A stretch of 64,000 bases of DNA from Bacteroidales bacterium M6. GTDB lineage: Bacteria; Bacteroidota; Bacteroidia; Bacteroidales; Muribaculaceae. Shown piece after piece: positions 60,097 through 64,000 of the stretch (the first letter of the stretch is position 1; every line of letters starts with the position of its first letter). Below the pieces are notes generated by a model. It saw nothing but the letters and a program-made list of their open reading frames with translations, searched no databases and was not told the DNA's origin. The stretch covers positions 61,210 through 125,209 of the forward strand of contig LUJQ01000021.1 in assembly GCA_001689485.1 (NCBI GenBank), written 5' to 3'. The position numbers and the translations under genes are program-made.

Positions 60097-60651
60097 ATGA
60101 CGGAGCGAATAATAATAGGAATAGACCCCGGCACAAACGTGATGGGCTACGGCATACTCGGCATAAACGGCAAGAAACCGCACATGATAGCCATGGGTGT
60201 CCTGAAGCTGAACAAGTTCGAGGACCACTACATGCGCCTGCACCGCATCCACCAGGGGGTGCTCGGCCTGATAGCGCAATACCTGCCTGACGAAATGGCT
60301 ATCGAAGCCCCGTTTTTCGGAAAAAATGTGCAGTCGATGCTCAAACTCGGACGCGCCCAAGGTGTGGCAATGGCGGCTGCACTGAGCCGCGACATACCTA
60401 TTACGGAATACGAACCGAGGAAGATAAAGATGGCCATAACCGGCACAGGCGCCGCTTCGAAAGAGCAGGTACAGGAAATGCTCCGACGCATCCTCACAAT
60501 CCCTAAAGAATCGTTACTGCCCGAACTCGATGCCACCGACGCCCTTGCCGCAGCCTTATGCCATTTCTACGAAACATCACGCCCCGTGATGGCAAAAGGG
60601 CCGTCGTCGTGGAAGGAATTCATTGCAAAGAATCCCGGACGCGTGAAGTAA
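60097..60651 (+). CDS. ruvC: Holliday junction resolvase RuvC
   Basis: Endonuclease that cuts four-way junctions in homologous recombination. The 184-residue protein opens with IIIGIDPGTNVMGYGIL (first catalytic Asp at about residue 9), has the second acid in MAIEAPFFGKNVQS (Glu about 69), and the closing pair in ELDATDALAAALCHFY (about 147-162). The start MTERIIIGID is normal. It is the last gene of the glycosyltransferase-DUF4286-ruvC unit and converges on sufS with only 7 bases between the stops. Confidence 0.97.
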   Translation: MTERIIIGIDPGTNVMGYGILGINGKKPHMIAMGVLKLNKFEDHYMRLHRIHQGVLGLIAQYLPDEMAIEAPFFGKNVQSMLKLGRAQGVAMAAALSRDIPITEYEPRKIKMAITGTGAASKEQVQEMLRRILTIPKESLLPELDATDALAAALCHFYETSRPVMAKGPSSWKEFIAKNPGRVK

Positions 60652-60658
60652 TGATGGG

Positions 60659-61888
60659 TCAAAGCAACATAGGGGCAATGCGGTGCAACGCCGCGATGAA
60701 AGCCTCGGCCTCGCCACGGGTGTTATAAAGCCCGAACGATGCACGAACGGTGCCTTCGATTCCCATCGATTCCATCAGTGGCTGGGCGCAGTGATGGCCT
60801 GTACGCACGGCAATCCCCAGTTTGTCGAGAAGCATGCCGGTGTCATAATGGTGTGCATCGCCAATCAGGAACGATATAACGGCACACTTACCCGGCGCAG
60901 TGCCGAAAATACGCATCCCTGGAATCTTCATCATCTCGGCCGTAGTCCACTCAAGCAATTCATGCTCATGGGCGGCGATAGCGTCAATCCCGACACGTTC
61001 CAAATAATCCAGACATGTGGAAAAGGCTGCTATATCCACAAAATCAGGCGTCCCGGCCTCGAATTTGAAAGGCAGTTCGGCATAGGTCGTCTTTTTGAAA
61101 CTTACATGCGAAATCATTTCGCCGCCACCCTGGTAAGGGGGCATCATCTCCAGCCACTTCTCACGCCCGTAAAGCACCCCCACACCTGCCGGGCCATACA
61201 TCTTATGGGAAGAGAACACATAGAAATCAGCCCCCAGCGCCTTGACGTCGATATGCATATGTGGGACTGCCTGCGCACCGTCAACCAAAACAGGCACCCC
61301 CATCGAATGGGCATAGGCCGTGATTTCGGCTACAGGGTTGACAGTTCCCAGCACGTTCGACACATGGCACACCCCCACCATTTTCGTCCGTTCGTTGAAA
61401 AGCGACCGGAAGGCATCCATATCCAAACTGCCGTCGGGATGCATCGGGACCACACGCAGGATAATGCGCTTGCGGCTGCACAGCAGCTGCCATGGCACAA
61501 TATCGGCATGATGCTCCATAACGGTAAGTATGATTTCATCGTTGTTCTCAAGGAAGCTGCCGTAGCTCGACGCGACGAGGTTTATAGCCTCCGTTGTGCC
61601 ACGTGTGAATATAATCTCGCGTGTGGAATCGGCATTGATATATGCACGCACCTTTTCGCGTGTGGCTTCCATCAGCCCGGTCGCTTCCTGCGAAATCGAG
61701 AACACCCCCCGGTGAACGTTGGCCTTGTGGGTGAAATACATATTTTCTACAGCCTCGACAACCTCGCGCGGCGTCTGCGACGTAGCGGTATTGTCGAGAT
61801 ACACCAACGGCTTCCCATAAACTTCACGAGTCAATAATGGGAAATCACGCCTTAGCGCCTCAACGTCATATATCTTTTTATCTTCCAT
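60659..61888 (-). CDS. sufS: Cysteine desulfurase SufS
   Basis: PLP enzyme that mobilises sulfur from cysteine for iron-sulfur cluster assembly. The 409-residue protein has the PLP Lys in FYVFSSHKMYGPAGVGVLYG (about Lys230), GAQAVPHMHIDVKALGADF, and the persulfide-forming Cys in AVRTGHHCAQPLM (about Cys367). The ATG at 61888 is preferred (MEDKKIYDVEALR); the frame is open to 61951, but that extension overlaps sufD. It is the last gene of the suf operon here and converges on ruvC. Confidence 0.96.
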   Translation of the reverse strand: MEDKKIYDVEALRRDFPLLTREVYGKPLVYLDNTATSQTPREVVEAVENMYFTHKANVHRGVFSISQEATGLMEATREKVRAYINADSTREIIFTRGTTEAINLVASSYGSFLENNDEIILTVMEHHADIVPWQLLCSRKRIILRVVPMHPDGSLDMDAFRSLFNERTKMVGVCHVSNVLGTVNPVAEITAYAHSMGVPVLVDGAQAVPHMHIDVKALGADFYVFSSHKMYGPAGVGVLYGREKWLEMMPPYQGGGEMISHVSFKKTTYAELPFKFEAGTPDFVDIAAFSTCLDYLERVGIDAIAAHEHELLEWTTAEMMKIPGMRIFGTAPGKCAVISFLIGDAHHYDTGMLLDKLGIAVRTGHHCAQPLMESMGIEGTVRASFGLYNTRGEAEAFIAALHRIAPMLL

Positions 61889-61916
61889 TTCCGAACAGGA
61901 TTCTTTGTGTAACGCA

Positions 61917-63281
61917 TTACTGCTGCACGGACGGTTCACAGGCGGAACCACAATCCCTGCAACCGGCTTTCACCCCGGCAAACCGCTGTTCCACCAAATG
62001 GCGCAAACGGTCGCGCAACGGCTCCAGCTCTATCGTATCCACCACATCGACCATAAAAGCCTGCATCAGCATGCGCCTTGCCTCAGCCAAAGATATGCCT
62101 CGGGCCTGCATATAGAAAAGGGCCTTCGCATCAAGCTGGCCTGTAGTGGCGCCATGCGAGCATTTGACGTCATCGTTATAAATCAACAACTGCGGCTTTG
62201 TGTGCATACGGGCATCACGCGAGGCCAGGATGTTGCGGTTGCTTTGGTAGGCTTCCACGAAACGGGCGCCGTGACAAACTTCTATGCTACCCTCGAATGC
62301 CGCTGTCGCACCCTCGTCAAGCACATATTTGAACAGCTGGTCGCTGCGTCCGTGGCACGCCGCATGCCGCAGGTTCGAGGAATTGTCGACATGTTGCGTC
62401 CCCGACCCGATTGCCATACCCGACAACTTTGTGTGCGTATGCTCACCGGCAATGTCGATGTCGAATTCATTGCGGGTAACCCCGTTGGTAAGCGTGGTAC
62501 CGCATATGGTAAGCGACGACCCGGCTTCTTGGCGTGCATACACCTGGCAGTAGCGTGCCGTCGAGGCATCAGACTCCTCTATATCATACCATTCCACCTC
62601 GGCATCGCGACCGGCATAGATTTCGACAACCTCCGATGTCAGGCATTTTTCAGAGCCATGCTGGGTATGGTCGCATTTCAAGACGGCGATTTTCGCCCCC
62701 TCCTCGGCAACCACCAGCACCCTTCGCGCCACCAGCAACGGGAAAGTGGAATTCAGGATTTCAACAATCTGCACCGCCCTTCCGGGACGCACCCCCTTGG
62801 CCACATGAACCAACACGCCGTCCTGCGCCAAAAGGGTGTTCAGTGCCGTTCCCGCATCGGAAATACGGGCGGCCTGCCCGTAATACCGCCTGACAACATC
62901 AGGCATCGTTAACGCAGCATGCGCCAACGAACATACGGTAACACCTTCAGGCAGATTGCTTTGAAGGGTCGACGACGGGACGAAACGGTCGTTGACAACG
63001 ATTCCGAGCAATGTGGAAAGGTTCGGCACCCCGCACCGGAACGATGCGGCGACATCGGCAGGAAGCGGCAACCGGTTGATATTCACCCCGAAATCAGGGG
63101 CAAACATATCGTTGACAGAAGTCTTTTCAAACCCTTCGTCGCTACGGTCGGGCAGACGGCCTGCCAGGCATAAGGCTTCAAGCGCCTGCGGCCGCAAAGC
63201 GTTGAGCGGCTCGGTGCTGTTGGCCTCGATAACGGCGCGGTTAGCCTCGAAAAGGTCGGTATATTGGTTCAATGCATTCAT
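61917..63281 (-). CDS. sufD: Fe-S cluster assembly protein SufD
   Basis: Subunit of the SufBC2D scaffold that builds iron-sulfur clusters. The 454-residue beta-helix protein shows the family blocks TVCSLAHAALTMPDVVRRYYGQA (middle third), RRVLVVAEEGAKIAVLK, HVDNSSNLRHAACHGRSDQL, the conserved CSHGATTGQLDAKALFYMQARG and EARRMLMQAFMVDV. The start is the ATG at 63281. The stop lies 28 bases before the sufS ATG and the sufC stop is 41 bases upstream of it, so sufC-sufD-sufS form one transcript; sufB is expected beyond the right edge. Confidence 0.94.
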   Translation of the reverse strand: MNALNQYTDLFEANRAVIEANSTEPLNALRPQALEALCLAGRLPDRSDEGFEKTSVNDMFAPDFGVNINRLPLPADVAASFRCGVPNLSTLLGIVVNDRFVPSSTLQSNLPEGVTVCSLAHAALTMPDVVRRYYGQAARISDAGTALNTLLAQDGVLVHVAKGVRPGRAVQIVEILNSTFPLLVARRVLVVAEEGAKIAVLKCDHTQHGSEKCLTSEVVEIYAGRDAEVEWYDIEESDASTARYCQVYARQEAGSSLTICGTTLTNGVTRNEFDIDIAGEHTHTKLSGMAIGSGTQHVDNSSNLRHAACHGRSDQLFKYVLDEGATAAFEGSIEVCHGARFVEAYQSNRNILASRDARMHTKPQLLIYNDDVKCSHGATTGQLDAKALFYMQARGISLAEARRMLMQAFMVDVVDTIELEPLRDRLRHLVEQRFAGVKAGCRDCGSACEPSVQQ

Positions 63282-63322
63282 CAACTACTGTTTTTTTTGA
63301 CGACTTATGTAAGTCGGTTCTG

Positions 63323-64000
63323 CTAATCTTTCAGCCAATCGTAACCTTTTTCCTCAAGCTCCAGCGCAAGTTCCGGGCCGCCGGTGCGCACTATGCGCCC
63401 TTTGTAAAGCACATGCACGAAATCAGGCTTGATATAATCGAGCAGACGCTGGTAGTGGGTAATCACGATGGTGGCGTTGTTCGAGGTTTTGAGCTGGTTC
63501 ACACCACCTGCCACAACTCGCAATGCATCGATATCAAGCCCTGAATCGGTCTCGTCGAGAATCGATAGGCGCGGTTCGAGCACCGCCATCTGGAAAATCT
63601 CGTTACGTTTCTTCTCACCGCCGGAAAAACCTTCGTTGACCGAACGGGAAGCAAGCTTGTTGTCAAGTTCCACAATAGCGCGCTTCTGGCGCATAAGCTT
63701 AAGGAAATCACCTGCGCTCAACGGCGGTTCATGGAAATACTCACGCTTGGCATTGACCGCCGCACGCATGAAATTGACCATCGACACCCCGGGAATCTCA
63801 ACAGGATACTGGAACGACAGGAACAGACCCTCATGGCTGCGGTCCTCAGGCGATAACCCCAGGAGGTCGATACCGTGGAACTCTACGCTCCCCCCGGTCA
63901 CGGTAAAAGCAGGATTACCGGCAAGCACACTTGAAAGTGTGGATTTTCCGGATCCGTTAGGCCCCATTATGGCATGCACTTCGCCCGGACGCACAGTCAG
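63323..64000 (-). CDS. sufC: Fe-S cluster assembly ATPase SufC (5' end cut by the window edge)
   Basis: ABC-type ATPase that energises SufBC2D. The visible part, about 226 residues, includes the Walker A GPNGSGKSTL, the Q-loop SFQYPVEIPG, the signature FSGGEKKRNEI, Walker B LSILDETDSGLD and the H-loop VITHYQRLL. The frame is open through the right edge (LTVRPGEVHAIMG), so roughly the first 20-25 residues are missing rather than absent; a GTG at about 63994 is an internal codon and not a start. First visible gene of the suf operon. Confidence 0.95.
   Translation of the reverse strand: MTVRPGEVHAIMGPNGSGKSTLSSVLAGNPAFTVTGGSVEFHGIDLLGLSPEDRSHEGLFLSFQYPVEIPGVSMVNFMRAAVNAKREYFHEPPLSAGDFLKLMRQKRAIVELDNKLASRSVNEGFSGGEKKRNEIFQMAVLEPRLSILDETDSGLDIDALRVVAGGVNQLKTSNNATIVITHYQRLLDYIKPDFVHVLYKGRIVRTGGPELALELEEKGYDWLKD

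Noticed and set aside
60683..61837. Open frame of about 384 codons on the plus strand opposite sufS
   Set aside because: Antisense shadow of a clearly recognised gene; no domain features.
61905..62912. Open frame of about 335 codons on the plus strand opposite sufD
   Set aside because: It lies entirely within sufD, has no family motifs and Cys/His/Arg-rich composition typical of an antisense shadow.
1..64000. CRISPR array, rRNA operon, prophage or integrase-bearing element
   Set aside because: No regularly spaced repeats, no rRNA sequence and no integrase, transposase or phage structural gene was recognised.

Overview
The window reads as a chromosomal segment of a Bacteroidales bacterium, most like the gut family Muribaculaceae (family placement is inference; no rRNA or species marker is present). 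Support comes from a fused MurF-alanine racemase gene, a SufS/SufD/SufC order, many Bacteroidetes-specific families (GSCFA, DUF4105, DUF349, DUF3822, DUF4286, DUF2027-Smr, EFR1), an OmpA/PD40 lipoprotein of PorE type, and repeated promoters of the Bacteroidetes form TTTG-N19-21-TAnnTTTG with no Shine-Dalgarno sequences. Most of the segment is GC-rich core genome, with 48 protein genes and one tRNA gene, no rRNA and no CRISPR array.

Layout. 1-3.7 kb: rubrerythrin, then an AT-rich DpnII-type restriction-modification cassette (DNA adenine methyltransferase, GATC-type endonuclease, second methyltransferase) with its own consensus promoter. 3.8-17.2 kb: PorE-like OmpA lipoprotein, then a tightly packed envelope run (GSCFA protein, MurF-Alr, DUF4105 membrane protein, a degenerate alkaline-phosphatase-fold protein), then secA and a membrane coiled-coil protein. 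17.2-17.8 kb: a 583-base AT-rich element made of one four-helix-bundle gene bracketed by mirror-image arrays of five heptamers; this is the most unusual object in the window. 17.8-28.5 kb: potassium/proton antiporter, guaA, an outer-membrane barrel protein with a hairpin at the very start of its transcript, a two-cluster ferredoxin, a solo HsdR-N nuclease-like protein, holA, a TPR/PD40 protein, cstA and a PHP phosphatase. 28.5-37.7 kb: EFR1, Smr protein, queA, mannose-1-phosphate guanylyltransferase, TPR protein, RNase HI, an alanine-dehydrogenase-like protein that has lost its active-site residues, aroK, mscL and a small membrane protein. 37.8-50.5 kb: DUF349 protein, gap, rsmD with DUF3822, a large Ig-like lipoprotein, tRNA-Arg(CCT), a membrane-tethered TPR/LuxR regulator, a secreted protein with a sorting-domain-like tail, folA and thyA. 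50.5-64 kb: a polyferredoxin membrane protein, an outer-membrane receptor, a DJ-1 protein, LptD, glycosyltransferase/DUF4286/ruvC, and sufS-sufD-sufC running off the right edge.

How it fits together: much of the window serves the envelope (peptidoglycan precursor synthesis, lipoprotein and protein export, LPS assembly, outer-membrane proteins) with housekeeping genes for nucleotides, tRNA modification, iron-sulfur clusters and recombination. Two inserts stand out from this background by composition: the restriction-modification cassette and the heptamer-bounded element. Three genes (queA, the LuxR-type regulator, the family 2 glycosyltransferase) have a -7 box so close to the start codon that their mRNAs should be leaderless or nearly so.
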